A DNA stretch of 64,000 nt from Hymenobacter cellulosivorans (GCF_022919135.1 NZ_CP095049.1:620001-684000), one strand, 5' to 3'; positions 42,075 to 51,031 are shown, numbered from the stretch's first letter. Notes: generated from the letters alone by a model not told the origin. Translations and numbers: made by a program.

Positions 42075-43754
42075 ATGACACAAAAAACAAATGACCAAGT
42101 TATTCTTGAACAAATTGTAAAAGAAAAATGCGCTGAGTCAGGAAATGAAATATCCATTACAGAGTATTTTGAAATATATACAGCCTCTGAAATATTAAAA
42201 GACTTTGATCTATCTTATGACGACATCAAATATGGAATTGTAGGAGATGGTGGAGATGGAGGGATTGACTCAATGTTTACATTTTTGAATGGAGAGTTGG
42301 TCAAAGAAGATACAGAAATCAATATAAATCAAAAGAAAAATGACATTGAATTGATACTTATACAGGCAAAAACTTCTTTTACTTTTAAAGAAGATGCAGT
42401 CGTCAAGTTTAGAGAAACAGCAGAAGACTTATTCAATTTATCTAGTAATCCTGATAAATTTTCCAAAAGATATAATCATGACCTAATAGATAAAGTGAAA
42501 ATATTTAGAAATGTATATAGTAAACTAGCTAGAAATTTTCCAAAACTTCATATTAAATATTACTATGCAACACAAGGCGATACCGTGCATCATAATGTTG
42601 AGGGAAAAGTACCAAAGCTTCGCGAAGCTATTGCAGAAATGTTTAGCGGCTCACAATTCTCTTTTGAATTTATTGGCGCTAAAAAATTACTAGAAATGAC
42701 CCGAAATGTCCCTTCAACTTCGCGTATGTTGGAGGTATCTGAATCCCCTATTAGTACCGCTTCAGGAAGTTACGTTTGCCTAGTAAGACTCGATAAATAT
42801 TATGAATTTGTATCTGATGCAGGAGCGTTAGCCAGAAGTATATTTGAATCAAACGTACGTGACTACCAAGGTAGCATAACCGTGAATACTGGCATAAGAA
42901 CAACATTACAAAATCAGAAATCCGAAAACTTCTGGTATCTAAATAATGGAGTTACTATTATAACCCCAAAGGCTGTATTAGCAGGAAAGCAACTGACAAT
43001 TGAAGATCCTCAGATAGTAAATGGGCTACAAACTTCCCACGAAATATATAGGCACTTTTCAGAGCAAGCAATAACCGTTCTTGATGAGAGAGCCATATTA
43101 GTAAGAGTCATTTGTGAGGCCGATGAGGAAGCAAGAGACAGAATCATCCGTGCTACAAATAGCCAAACAGCAATTCCACCTGCTTCACTTAGAAGCTCTG
43201 ATGAAATACATAGGAATATAGAGGATTTCCTAAAAGCAAATGGATATTATTATGATAGAAAGAAAAATTTTTACAAAAATCAAGGAATGCCTGTAGCCAA
43301 AACTGTGAGCATACCTTACTTGGCTCAAGCGATGATGGCTATCATACTATTGAAACCAGATAGCGCAAGGGCTAGACCATCAACTTTAATAAATTCCGAC
43401 ACTGAATACAAACGAATTTTCAGCCTTGATATGCCTATAGACGTATATTTAAAAGTGATACAGATAATAAAAGAGGTAGAAAACTTTCTTAAACCTAGTG
43501 TATGCGGAATTGAATTAGAAAGGAAAATTATTACAAATATAAAATACTATGTTGCTATGGTCGTAGGAATAGAGGTTGCAGGTAGCCAGGATCAAATTGC
43601 TGCTAAAATATCAGCTTTACCGCAAATCAAAATTGCAGAAGAAATACTACACAAAGCTCTTGACACCGTTTTAGTGACATTTGAAGAGCTAGGAAACTCA
43701 GACCAAGTCGCAAAAGGCCCGAGCTTAGTATCTGCTCTTATTGGTAGATTATAA
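42075..43754 (+). CDS. AIPR-family phage-resistance protein with nuclease-like N-terminus
   Basis: A 559-residue protein. Residues about 57-100 contain 'VGDGGDGGIDSMF' (D65) and 'IELILIQAKTSF' (E92, Q97-x-K99), which fit the D...(E/Q)xK metal site of Mrr-like nucleases. The AIPR core runs from about 200 to 440: 'NVRDYQGSITVNTGIRTTL' (260-278), 'FWYLNNGVTIITP' (286-298), 'PQIVNGLQTSHEIY', 'IRATNSQTAIP'. The AIPR family is tied to abortive infection against phage. The gene is AT-rich (by eye about one third GC) in a GC-rich genome, with many AAA, ATA and TTA codons rare in its neighbours, a clear mark of transfer. No integrase or methylase is adjacent. Confidence 0.88.
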   Translation: MTQKTNDQVILEQIVKEKCAESGNEISITEYFEIYTASEILKDFDLSYDDIKYGIVGDGGDGGIDSMFTFLNGELVKEDTEININQKKNDIELILIQAKTSFTFKEDAVVKFRETAEDLFNLSSNPDKFSKRYNHDLIDKVKIFRNVYSKLARNFPKLHIKYYYATQGDTVHHNVEGKVPKLREAIAEMFSGSQFSFEFIGAKKLLEMTRNVPSTSRMLEVSESPISTASGSYVCLVRLDKYYEFVSDAGALARSIFESNVRDYQGSITVNTGIRTTLQNQKSENFWYLNNGVTIITPKAVLAGKQLTIEDPQIVNGLQTSHEIYRHFSEQAITVLDERAILVRVICEADEEARDRIIRATNSQTAIPPASLRSSDEIHRNIEDFLKANGYYYDRKKNFYKNQGMPVAKTVSIPYLAQAMMAIILLKPDSARARPSTLINSDTEYKRIFSLDMPIDVYLKVIQIIKEVENFLKPSVCGIELERKIITNIKYYVAMVVGIEVAGSQDQIAAKISALPQIKIAEEILHKALDTVLVTFEELGNSDQVAKGPSLVSALIGRL

Positions 43755-43774
43755 CCATCTCCTTAGCGCAAAAA

Positions 43775-43806
43775 AGCGGCTGAAGCTTCTCCAAGCTCCA
43801 GCCGCT
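43775..43806. terminator. GAAGCT hairpin terminator, copy 3
   Basis: AGCGGCTGAAGCTT and AAGCTCCAGCCGCT form a stem of about 14 bp with one mismatch, 20 bp after the AIPR stop and 28 bp after lpd (convergent). It is GC-rich like the host genome, so it probably belongs to the resident DNA. Confidence 0.8.
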
Positions 43807-43833
43807 GTTGCGTTACTGTCTTTCGGCTGAAAA

Positions 43834-45240
43834 TTACATGTGAATAGCCCGGTTCTCGGTGGCGGCGAGGCAGGCTTCCTTCATGGCTTCGGCGTAGGTG
43901 GGGTGGGCGTGGCTCATGCGGGCCACGTCCTCGGCCGAGGCGCGGAACTCCATGGCCGTTACGGCTTCAGCAATGAGGTCGGCGATGCGGGGGCCAATCA
44001 TGTGGACGCCCAGGATTTCGTCGGTTTCCTTGTCGGCCAGCACTTTCACGAAGCCGTCGAGGTCCATGGAGGCGCGGGCGCGGCCCGAGGCGCGGAAGGG
44101 GAAGGAGCCGGTTTTGTAGGCCTTGCCCTGCTCCTTGAGCTGCTCTTCGGTGTAGCCCACGCCGGCCACTTCGGGCCAGGTGTAGACCACGCCCGGAATC
44201 AGCAGGTAGTTCACGTGGGGCTTCTGACCGGCCAGGGTCTCGGCCACGAACACACCTTCTTCCTCGGCCTTGTGGGCCAGCATGGCGCCGCGAATCACGT
44301 CGCCGATGGCGTAGATGCCGGGCACCGAGGTTTGCAGGTGCTCATCGACCTTGATGCGGCCGCGCTCTTCCATCTCGATGCCGGCGGCTTCCAGGTTGAG
44401 GCCCGCCGTGTAGGGCACGCGGCCCACGGCCACCAGGCAGTAGTCGCCCTCGAACTTCACTTCCTCGCCCTTGGGGTTGGTCGCGGTTACGGTCACAGCA
44501 TCCCCCTCGCGGGTAGCGCCGGTTACCTTGTGGCTCAGGAAAAACTCGATGCCGATTTTGCCCAGGATGCGCTTGAGCTCTTTGCCCAGGGCGCGGTCCA
44601 TGGTCGGAATGAGGGAATCCATGAACTCCACCACCGATACTTTCGCGCCGAGGCGGGCATACACGGAAGCCATTTCCAGGCCGATGACGCCGCCGCCAAT
44701 TACAATCATGTGCTTGGGTACCTCGCGGATGTTCAGGGCCTCGGTGGAGGTGATGATGCGCTCCTTGTCCTGGGCAATGAAGGGCAGCACCGTGGGCTTG
44801 GAGCCGGTGGCGATGATGACGTGCTTGGTCTCAATCTGCTGCTCCTCGCCACCCTCAGTGGGCGTAATCTTGATGTGGTTCTTATCGACGAACGAACCCA
44901 CGCCGCGCAGCACCTCAATCTTGTTCTTCTTCATCAAGAACTGGATGCCGTCGGTGTTAGCTTTCACCACCCCGTTTTTGCGGTCGATGAGCTGGTTCAT
45001 GTTGATTTGCAAGTCACTCAGCTCAATGCCGTGCTCCTTGAAGGTGTGGCCGGCATTGTGGAAGTGCTCGGTCGAGTCGAGCAGGGCTTTGCTGGGGATG
45101 CAGCCCACGTTGAGGCAGGTGCCACCCAGGGTGGGATATTTCTCAATCAGGGCCGTCTTGAAGCCGAGCTGGGCGCAGCGAATGGCTGCTACATACCCGC
45201 CGGGGCCGGAGCCGATGACGGTAACGTCGTATTGGTTCAT
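43834..45240 (-). CDS. lpdA: Dihydrolipoyl dehydrogenase (E3)
   Basis: A 468-residue protein starting at the ATG at 45238-45240 (MNQYDVTVIGSGPGGYVAA). The FAD-binding motif 'VIGSGPGGYVAAI' is at 8-20, the redox-active disulfide 'TCLNVGCIPSKAL' near 40-52, the NAD motif 'VIGGGVIGLEMASVYARLG' near 180, and the active-site 'HAHPTYAEAMKEA' near the C-terminus. It reoxidises dihydrolipoamide in 2-oxoacid dehydrogenase complexes, here probably with E1/E2 at 55-60 kb. A longer in-frame start would add about 60 residues of non-coding-like sequence and was rejected. Confidence 0.96.
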   Translation of the reverse strand: MNQYDVTVIGSGPGGYVAAIRCAQLGFKTALIEKYPTLGGTCLNVGCIPSKALLDSTEHFHNAGHTFKEHGIELSDLQINMNQLIDRKNGVVKANTDGIQFLMKKNKIEVLRGVGSFVDKNHIKITPTEGGEEQQIETKHVIIATGSKPTVLPFIAQDKERIITSTEALNIREVPKHMIVIGGGVIGLEMASVYARLGAKVSVVEFMDSLIPTMDRALGKELKRILGKIGIEFFLSHKVTGATREGDAVTVTATNPKGEEVKFEGDYCLVAVGRVPYTAGLNLEAAGIEMEERGRIKVDEHLQTSVPGIYAIGDVIRGAMLAHKAEEEGVFVAETLAGQKPHVNYLLIPGVVYTWPEVAGVGYTEEQLKEQGKAYKTGSFPFRASGRARASMDLDGFVKVLADKETDEILGVHMIGPRIADLIAEAVTAMEFRASAEDVARMSHAHPTYAEAMKEACLAATENRAIHM

Positions 45241-45340
45241 GCTACGATGAATTCGGTGAGAATCAACTGGGGCGAAGGTACGAACGGTGAATTTGTGAAT
45301 GAGTGATTGAGTGAGTTTTGTTCGGGAAGCAGCTAAATGC

Positions 45341-45498
45341 TGGCATTGCGAGCAGCGCGAAGCCATCCGTTCTCGGCGCAGGCAGCCACGCCCTTTTACC
45401 AGAAAGCCCTGACGTTCGCACAACGTCAGGGCTTTTCACTGTAAAAGGCTTCGCACATTTTAGAGCACGGAGGGCTTCGGCTACGCCTTGCACTGACA
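45341..45498. repeat. Inverted-ended intergenic element C with central terminator
   Basis: The left end (TGGCATTGCGAGCAGCGCGA, continuing AGCCATCC) and the right end (GGAGGGCTTCGG...CTTGCACTGACA) are inverted copies with several mismatches. In the middle is a perfect 14-bp stem (AAAGCCCTGACGTT / AACGTCAGGGCTTT, 45403-45435). The design matches elements A and B, but the end sequences differ. It fills the gap between lpdA and the next gene. Confidence 0.65.
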
Positions 45499-45508
45499 AG
45501 GGAGCCTC

Positions 45509-47038
45509 TTACCGGGGGCCGCCGAGGGCCTGGATGCGCTGCCGGGCGTTTTGATTGGCGGGGTTGAGCTGCAGGGAGCGGCGGTAGTGGGTAATGGCGG
45601 CCTGGATGTCCTGGTTTTTCTCGTCGGCTTCGCCCAGACTGTCGAACAGGTTAGCGTCGTTGGGGTAAAGCTCGGTGCCGAGGGCGAAGATGGCCCGGGC
45701 GGCGGCCGGGTCGCGCGCCTCGCGCAGGAGCTGGTAGCCCCAGGTATTCAAGGCGCCTTCCGACAAAGCAAACGCTGGCTCCTGCTGCTGCAGCTGACGG
45801 TAGATTTCCGGAGCTTTATCGAATCCTTCCCGGGCCAGGGTCGCCGCAAAGCCAGCCTGCGTGGGCACGGGGCCGGAGCGGGCGGGCAGGTGGTAAAGGC
45901 GGGCCATGTGGGCCGGTACGCCATTCTGCGTGGGAGGGCGGTCCAGAAACTGGTGGCCGGTGGCGGCGTCCTTCAGGGTAGCGTTGAGGAACTCGAGGGT
46001 GTAGCGGCAGGTCCAGTGGTAGGCCGCTTCGACTTCCGCGCGGGAGTACTCCGTGAAGTGCGCCGGCTCGGCCAAGCGCAGGGCGATGGTCGAAAAGTCG
46101 GTGTGCTCCATTGGGTTCATGACCACGTGGTAGAGGTCCGAGTACTTGGCCTCGTTCAGGAGGATGCCCGTCGTTTGCATGCCTTTGACGCTGAGCTCAC
46201 GCACCGATTCGGAGCGGCGCTGCACGTACAGCCAGGGCACGGTCAGGCGCACCCGCGACACGGGCTTGGTGTCCTCCTGGGCTTTGGTACCATCAAAGCT
46301 GACAATGGCGCCAATGCGCGCGTCCTGCGTGGCGGCCAGGGCATTGGCCAGGCCGCCCCAGCTCCAGCCGGCAGCGGCCACGTGGGCCATGTCGGCCTGG
46401 GGCAGGGTGTGGGCGTAGGACAGCAGAAACTGGATATCCCGCGCCTGGGTATCGAGCCCCTCGGCGTCGAAGTTCATGTCCTTCGTGCGCGTGCCCAGGC
46501 TGCGGCTGGCCAGCACCACGTAGCCGTGGCTGGCGAGGTACTCGCACAGGTCGGCGGCTTCGTGAGCCGTGCCCCCACCACCGGCGGCATAAATCACCAC
46601 CGGAAACTTACCCGCCGCGGCCGGGGCATTGCGCACGGCCCACATGCGCTGATCAAAGAGCTGCTGCGCCTGCTTTGGGCCTACCTGGGCGGCAGCCCAC
46701 TGCAGCTTGTCGGCCAGGAAGGCGGCGGCTTCGGCATCGGTTCGGGTGAAGTTGTCGTCGGTGGCCTCGGTGCGCAGGTAATCGGCGTAGCGGAGGGGTG
46801 CCCCGCCTTTCTGGGCCGGATACCACACCAGCGTTTGGATGGGCCGCGCCAGCTCACCGGTCGTTGGCTTGCCCGTTACGGCATCGGTACGGCCTTTATA
46901 GGTCCGGGCATAATCGTACTGCTGCTGCACCCGGAAGCCCACGGTGTGCGGACCAGGTTTAAGGTCGGCGAAGCCGGAAGCCGCCCGGGCAGCCGCGGTG
47001 CAAAAGCACAGAATAAGGAATAGGACAGTTCTTACCAT
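45509..47038 (-). CDS. Secreted dienelactone-hydrolase-like alpha/beta hydrolase with TPRs
   Basis: A 509-residue protein with a signal peptide (about 1-19). The hydrolase part (about 60-340) has 'FPVVIYAAGGGGTAHEAADL' and the nucleophile elbow 'GWSWGG' within 'VAAAGWSWGGLANALA'. The C-terminal 120 residues contain TPR-like units ('ARAIFALGTELYPNDANLFDSLG' in parts, 'AAITHYRRSLQLNPANQNAR'). A secreted esterase or lactonase is likely, with the TPRs for partner contact. It is followed on the same strand by lpdA. Confidence 0.82.
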   Translation of the reverse strand: MVRTVLFLILCFCTAAARAASGFADLKPGPHTVGFRVQQQYDYARTYKGRTDAVTGKPTTGELARPIQTLVWYPAQKGGAPLRYADYLRTEATDDNFTRTDAEAAAFLADKLQWAAAQVGPKQAQQLFDQRMWAVRNAPAAAGKFPVVIYAAGGGGTAHEAADLCEYLASHGYVVLASRSLGTRTKDMNFDAEGLDTQARDIQFLLSYAHTLPQADMAHVAAAGWSWGGLANALAATQDARIGAIVSFDGTKAQEDTKPVSRVRLTVPWLYVQRRSESVRELSVKGMQTTGILLNEAKYSDLYHVVMNPMEHTDFSTIALRLAEPAHFTEYSRAEVEAAYHWTCRYTLEFLNATLKDAATGHQFLDRPPTQNGVPAHMARLYHLPARSGPVPTQAGFAATLAREGFDKAPEIYRQLQQQEPAFALSEGALNTWGYQLLREARDPAAARAIFALGTELYPNDANLFDSLGEADEKNQDIQAAITHYRRSLQLNPANQNARQRIQALGGPR

Positions 47039-47105
47039 TCAGGAATACGGATAAAATGAGCGGCAATGATACTACTTCATCAGCCCGACTGCTATCCTTG
47101 ATATT

Positions 47106-48761
47106 CTAATCGACTAATACTCCGATGTAATAGTTGAACGTGTCGACTTCGAGGTTATCCTTGGTGGCCCCAGGCAGCTCTACTACCTGAAACCGGGTGC
47201 TGGGCTGAATAAAGCCGTACTGCCCGCCCTTGACGCGCACGCGCACCGGCATGTCGAAGTCGGGCACGTCGGCTACCCAACGGGCCAGCACCTTGCCTTC
47301 CTCCTGGCGGATTTCCAGGGTCGGAATGCTGGGGTGGCGCAGGTACTGGTCGAAGACCTTGGTCAGGTTCTTGCCGCTCTGCTCACTGAGGTAGCCCACG
47401 ATTTGCTCGGTCGTGACGGTCTGGTGGTAGAACGTTTGGCCTAGGCCGCGCAGCATCTGCCGCCACTTCTGGTCGTCATTGACGATGGTGCGGACCATGT
47501 TGAGCAGGTTGGAGCCCTTGTCGTACATGTCGCCCGAGCCTTCCTGGTTTACGCCGTAGGGCCCGATGATGGGACCGTCGTTCTGGATATTGCGCCGTTG
47601 CCCGTGCAGGTATTCCTGCCCGGCCTGCTTGCCAAACTGGCTTTCCACGAACAAGGCTTCCGAGTAGGTCGTGAACGACTCGTGCACCCACATATCGGCA
47701 ATGTCCTTGCTGGTAATGTTGTTGCCGAACCACTCGTGCCCGCTTTCGTGGATGATGATAAAGTCCCACTTCAAGCCCAGGCCCGTACCCGAACGGTCGG
47801 TGCCCAGGTAACCGTTCTGGTACTTGTTGCCGTAGGCCACGGCACTCTGGTGCTCCATGCCCAGGTGGGGCGCGTCCACGAGCTTGTAGCCGTCCTCATA
47901 GAACGGGTAAGGACCAAACCACGACTCCAAGGACTTGAGCATGGGCTTCACGTTGGCGGCAAAGTGAGTTTTGGCCTTGGCCAGGTTTTCCCGCAGCACC
48001 CAGTATTCCAAGCTCAGCTTGCCCTTCTCCCCGTCGTAGCTGTCGGTGAACTTGGTGTAGTCGCCCACGTTCAGGGCCACGTCGTAGTTGTTGATGGGGT
48101 TGCGCACGGCCCAGTCGAAGCGCGTCAGGCCACCCTTGAGCGGGGTGGTTTTGCGCAGCCGCCCATTCGACACGTCCATGAGCCCCTTGGGCACCGTCAC
48201 GCTGATGAGCATGCTGTCCACCTCATCTGACTGGTGGTCTTTGTTGGGCCAGAAGGCGCTGGCGCCCAGCCCCTGCACGGCCGTAGCCACCCAGGGCTTG
48301 CCGTTGGCATCTTTGGTAAACACCAGGCCGCCGTCCCAGGGCGCCCGCTCCGCTACCTGGGGCTTGCCGGAATAAAATACCGTGAATTCGTCCCGGCTAC
48401 CTTTCTTAATAGGCTGGGTAAAGGTGACAAACACGGCATTGGCCTCCCGGGTGAAAGGCAGGTTCTGGCCTTTATACACCACTTTTTCCACCGTCAGGTT
48501 GGCAAACAAGTCGAACTGCAGGCGGGTGAAGTCCTGGGTGGCCGTGAAGCGAAACAGGTTGGAGCCGCTCAGGGAACGGTCGTCGATGTTGAGCTTAACG
48601 TCGAGGTGGTAGTAGTTGATGTCGTAGCAGGTGCGCAGCGGGGTGAGCGTGCCGCGCAGGGAGTCGGCGCGGGTGGTGCCGGGTTTGGCTTGCAGCAGTT
48701 GGGCCGCAGTACCGTGGCTCAGGCCGCATACGGCGGCGAGCAGAAAGAGAATTCGTAGCAT
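47106..48761 (-). CDS. M1-family metallopeptidase
   Basis: A 551-residue protein with a signal peptide (about 1-20) from the ATG at 48759-48761. The N-terminal M1 domain (about 45-230) leads to the exopeptidase-like motif 'GMEHQSAVAYGN' (301-312) and the zinc site HESGH (338-342), with a third ligand E361 in 'WVHESFTTYSE', the normal HExxH-18-E spacing. Expected action: removal of N-terminal residues from peptides in the periplasm or outside. The family is usually about 600 residues or more; this is the short single-domain type. Confidence 0.95.
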   Translation of the reverse strand: MLRILFLLAAVCGLSHGTAAQLLQAKPGTTRADSLRGTLTPLRTCYDINYYHLDVKLNIDDRSLSGSNLFRFTATQDFTRLQFDLFANLTVEKVVYKGQNLPFTREANAVFVTFTQPIKKGSRDEFTVFYSGKPQVAERAPWDGGLVFTKDANGKPWVATAVQGLGASAFWPNKDHQSDEVDSMLISVTVPKGLMDVSNGRLRKTTPLKGGLTRFDWAVRNPINNYDVALNVGDYTKFTDSYDGEKGKLSLEYWVLRENLAKAKTHFAANVKPMLKSLESWFGPYPFYEDGYKLVDAPHLGMEHQSAVAYGNKYQNGYLGTDRSGTGLGLKWDFIIIHESGHEWFGNNITSKDIADMWVHESFTTYSEALFVESQFGKQAGQEYLHGQRRNIQNDGPIIGPYGVNQEGSGDMYDKGSNLLNMVRTIVNDDQKWRQMLRGLGQTFYHQTVTTEQIVGYLSEQSGKNLTKVFDQYLRHPSIPTLEIRQEEGKVLARWVADVPDFDMPVRVRVKGGQYGFIQPSTRFQVVELPGATKDNLEVDTFNYYIGVLVD

Positions 48762-48914
48762 AGATGGAAAGGAACAGGGCGGTAAACAGACTCCGACGGG
48801 GCGGCATGGTTGCGCCCTAGCCGGCGCCGGAGAAGCCAAAGGTAGCGGGCCGCATGTTTCGGGTGGCCTAGTGGCGGAGTTTGCCGTAGGTTTACAGCCT
48901 CAAGCCCGATATTC

Positions 48915-49844
48915 ATGTCTGCTTCTGCTACCCCTGCTCCTTCCCGCGCCGCCATCCTGGGCGCCTTTGCCATTGTTTATATCATTTGGGGCTCTACCTA
49001 CCTGGGCATCCGCTTCGCCATTGACAGCATGCCGCCCCTGCTCATGGCCGGCTCGCGCTACCTGTTGGCGGGCCTGCTTCTCTACACCTTCATGCGGCTG
49101 CGGGGCGAAGCGGCGCCTACCCGGCAGGGCTGGGCCACGGCCGTTATTATCGGCATCTGCCTGCTCACCTTCGGCAACGGCGGCGTGACGCTGGGCGAGC
49201 AGTACATTCCCTCGGGCATGACCTCGTTGCTAGTTGCCACGGTGCCCATGTTTCTGGCCTTGCTGGGCTGGCTGAGCGGGGTGGCCGCCCGCCCTACGGC
49301 CCGCGTAGCCCTGGGCCTGGTACTGGGCTTGGTAGGCGTATACCTGCTGGCCCGCACGCCCGGAGCCAGCCACGTCGCCTTGCCCGGCCACGAAGCTATT
49401 GGTATTACCCTAGTGCTGGTAGCAGCGCTGGTCTGGGCCATTGGCTCGTTGTATTCCAAGAAAAAGCAGGCGGCCTCCTCCCCTTTCCTGGCCGGCGGCA
49501 TGCAAATGATTTGCGGCGGCCTGACTATGGTAATTCTGGGCTTGGTGCGCGGCGAAGCCACCGACTTCGAACTAGCTGCTGTGACTACCAAGTCGTGGAT
49601 GGCCTATATCTACCTGGTGACGTTTGGCTCCATCGTGGCGTTTTCGGCCTATATCTGGCTGCTGCGGGCCGTGGAGCCGGCGCTGGCGGGCACCTATGCC
49701 TTCGTCAATCCGGTGGTGGCCGTGCTACTGGGCTGGGCCTTTGCTGGCGAGCAGCTCACCACTGGCATGCTCGGCGGAGCCGCGCTAATCGTGGCAGCTG
49801 TGGTTATGGTAGTATTGGGTGGTCGTCAAAAAGCCCGTTCGTAA
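48915..49844 (+). CDS. EamA-family (YedA-type) transporter
   Basis: A 309-residue protein with ten hydrophobic segments in two EamA repeats (about 13-140 and 160-305). It begins 'IVYIIWGSTYLGIRFAIDSMPPLLMAGSRYLLAG' (in parts: 'IVYIIWGSTYLGIRFAI', 'AGSRYLLAG'), typical of drug/metabolite exporters. The second repeat has 'VEPALAGTYAFVNPVVAVLLGW' (in parts). It probably exports amino acids or other metabolites in the inner membrane. A promoter-like TAGGTTTA lies just upstream of the start, about 30 bp. Confidence 0.93.
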   Translation: MSASATPAPSRAAILGAFAIVYIIWGSTYLGIRFAIDSMPPLLMAGSRYLLAGLLLYTFMRLRGEAAPTRQGWATAVIIGICLLTFGNGGVTLGEQYIPSGMTSLLVATVPMFLALLGWLSGVAARPTARVALGLVLGLVGVYLLARTPGASHVALPGHEAIGITLVLVAALVWAIGSLYSKKKQAASSPFLAGGMQMICGGLTMVILGLVRGEATDFELAAVTTKSWMAYIYLVTFGSIVAFSAYIWLLRAVEPALAGTYAFVNPVVAVLLGWAFAGEQLTTGMLGGAALIVAAVVMVVLGGRQKARS

Positions 49845-50019
49845 AAATAGTTGGGCTGGTCGAAAGCTGGGCTAAAACGCTTTGGCAGGGTGTGCAAACG
49901 TTTTTTCATACCCTTATTCCTATTTTATATTATAAATATGCATATAAATAGAGCGAATGTGGTGTAACCTGCGTAAATTCGCTACGTATTTGGTACACCA
50001 ACTCGTTAAGACGCCGCTC

Positions 50020-50409
50020 ATGAAAACATCTGCTACTCTCCCCGACATCCGTACCGAAGGCGACATCAAGACTTTGGTTGACACGCTGTGTTCCAAAGCC
50101 ACCAATGACACCTTGTTAGGAGCACGTTTTGGAGCGGCGGCCCGTATTCACTGGCCCCATTACCTCACCACCCAATACCGCTACTGGAGCAGCACCCTGC
50201 TGGGCAAAGGTACCCAGGAAGGTGAGCCCCTGCCCGAGCAACTGGCCCTGCCCACTAGCGGCCCCCATATAGAACACTGGGTAAAGCTCTTCTCTTCTGC
50301 CGTGGAAGAGTGCTTCGCTGGCTCTAAAGCCGAAGAAGCCAAAAAGCTGGCCCGCCAGATGGCCACCCGCCTCAGCCTGAGCCGCTCCCGCGAGCTGCCC
50401 GTCGACTAA
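50020..50409 (+). CDS. Group III truncated haemoglobin
   Basis: A 129-residue protein from the ATG at 50020; a longer reading adds 21 residues with no globin fit. Family features: 'DIKTLVDTLCSKATNDTLLG' (15-34), 'IHWPHYLTTQYRYWSSTLLG' (43-62; W56 and S57-58), and 'HIEHWVKLFSSAVEECFAG' (83-101) with the candidate proximal His at 83 or 86. It should bind haem and oxygen or NO in the cytoplasm. It sits beside an FNR-like regulator locus, but a direct link is not shown. The upstream 175-bp gap is AT-rich (49910-49960). Confidence 0.85.
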   Translation: MKTSATLPDIRTEGDIKTLVDTLCSKATNDTLLGARFGAAARIHWPHYLTTQYRYWSSTLLGKGTQEGEPLPEQLALPTSGPHIEHWVKLFSSAVEECFAGSKAEEAKKLARQMATRLSLSRSRELPVD

Positions 50410-50518
50410 CTCACCCTTTCTTTCCTCTCCCACCCAACCTTTTTCTGCCAATCTGTTCTGGTTCCCTCCTTTCCCCACCCATCCCAAACCGTAGTACTCC
50501 ACACGCTGCCGGTTTAAT

Positions 50519-50566
50519 CCCAAAAAGAAACCCGTACTGGACAGCAGTACGGGTTTCTTTTTGGGC
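50519..50566. terminator. Strong bidirectional terminator
   Basis: CCCAAAAAGAAACCCGTACT and AGTACGGGTTTCTTTTTGGG pair over 20 bp with a small loop. It lies between the convergent haemoglobin and Roadblock-like genes. Confidence 0.92.
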
Positions 50567-50599
50567 ATTGTGTGGCAAGGGTAGCCCACGGTAGCTTCA

Positions 50600-51031
50600 C
50601 TATTCCAGCTCCTCCATGCTGTGGCGAAGCGCCTCGCGGGCCAGGCCCAGATTGGTGTCCTGAGCGTTGGCTACCAAATAAATGAACTGACTTCCGTCAG
50701 CAGAAAGCTTGATCAGGTGCAGCTGAGTACTTAAGCTAATCAGAATGTCGTCGATGGTTTCCCCGGTTAGCTGCAGGGCCGACATAGCCTTCTGCTTCTG
50801 CCGTACGACTTCGGCATTATAAGCGGCGGCCGTTGCCGGATTAAGCTGATCCGTAGTCGAATGCTGGGCCAGGGTGACACCCGATTCAGTTTGCACCACT
50901 GCCGCAGCCAGCAAGCCCGGCAAGGCCTGCACCAGACCCTGGATAACTTTGTTGGCCCTCGGCGCTACCTGGTCGAACGCTGCTGCTTTCTGGGCTGCCA
51001 AGACATGTTTACGGTAGGTTCTTGCTTTCAC
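50600..51031 (-). CDS. Roadblock/LC7-like protein, paralogue 1
   Basis: A 143-residue protein read from a GTG at 51029-51031; no in-frame ATG lies near. After a basic N-terminal helix (about 1-30) comes a Roadblock-type pattern: helix 'VIQGLVQALPGLLAAAVVQT', strand/turn 'ESGVTLAQHS', helix 'TAAAYNAEVVRQKQKAMSAL', strands 'DDILISLSTQLHLIKLSADG' and 'QFIYLVAN', last helix 'TNLGLAREALRHSME'. It is close to paralogue 3 and more distant from paralogue 2. Roadblock proteins regulate small GTPases; no GTPase gene is seen here. The family assignment is inference from the alpha-beta-beta-alpha-beta-beta-beta-alpha pattern. Confidence 0.68.
   Translation of the reverse strand: MKARTYRKHVLAAQKAAAFDQVAPRANKVIQGLVQALPGLLAAAVVQTESGVTLAQHSTTDQLNPATAAAYNAEVVRQKQKAMSALQLTGETIDDILISLSTQLHLIKLSADGSQFIYLVANAQDTNLGLAREALRHSMEELE

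Noticed and set aside
42075..43754. Part of a prophage or integrative element around the AIPR gene
   Set aside because: No integrase, transposase, tRNA or flanking direct repeat was found, and both neighbours have normal host composition.
43840..45306. 488-residue open frame opposite lpdA
   Set aside because: lpdA has all its catalytic motifs on the minus strand; the opposite frame has no domain.
45241..45423. N-terminal extension of lpdA
   Set aside because: The extension would read through the terminator and inverted element C; the conserved protein begins at MNQYDV.
45551..47023. 490-residue open frame opposite the hydrolase-TPR gene
   Set aside because: Antisense shadow without motifs.
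50600..50602. GTP-binding motif in the Roadblock-like group
   Set aside because: I looked for a G-x-x-x-x-GK[ST] P-loop in all proteins between 50 and 54 kb and found none, so a GTPase partner is not encoded in this locus.
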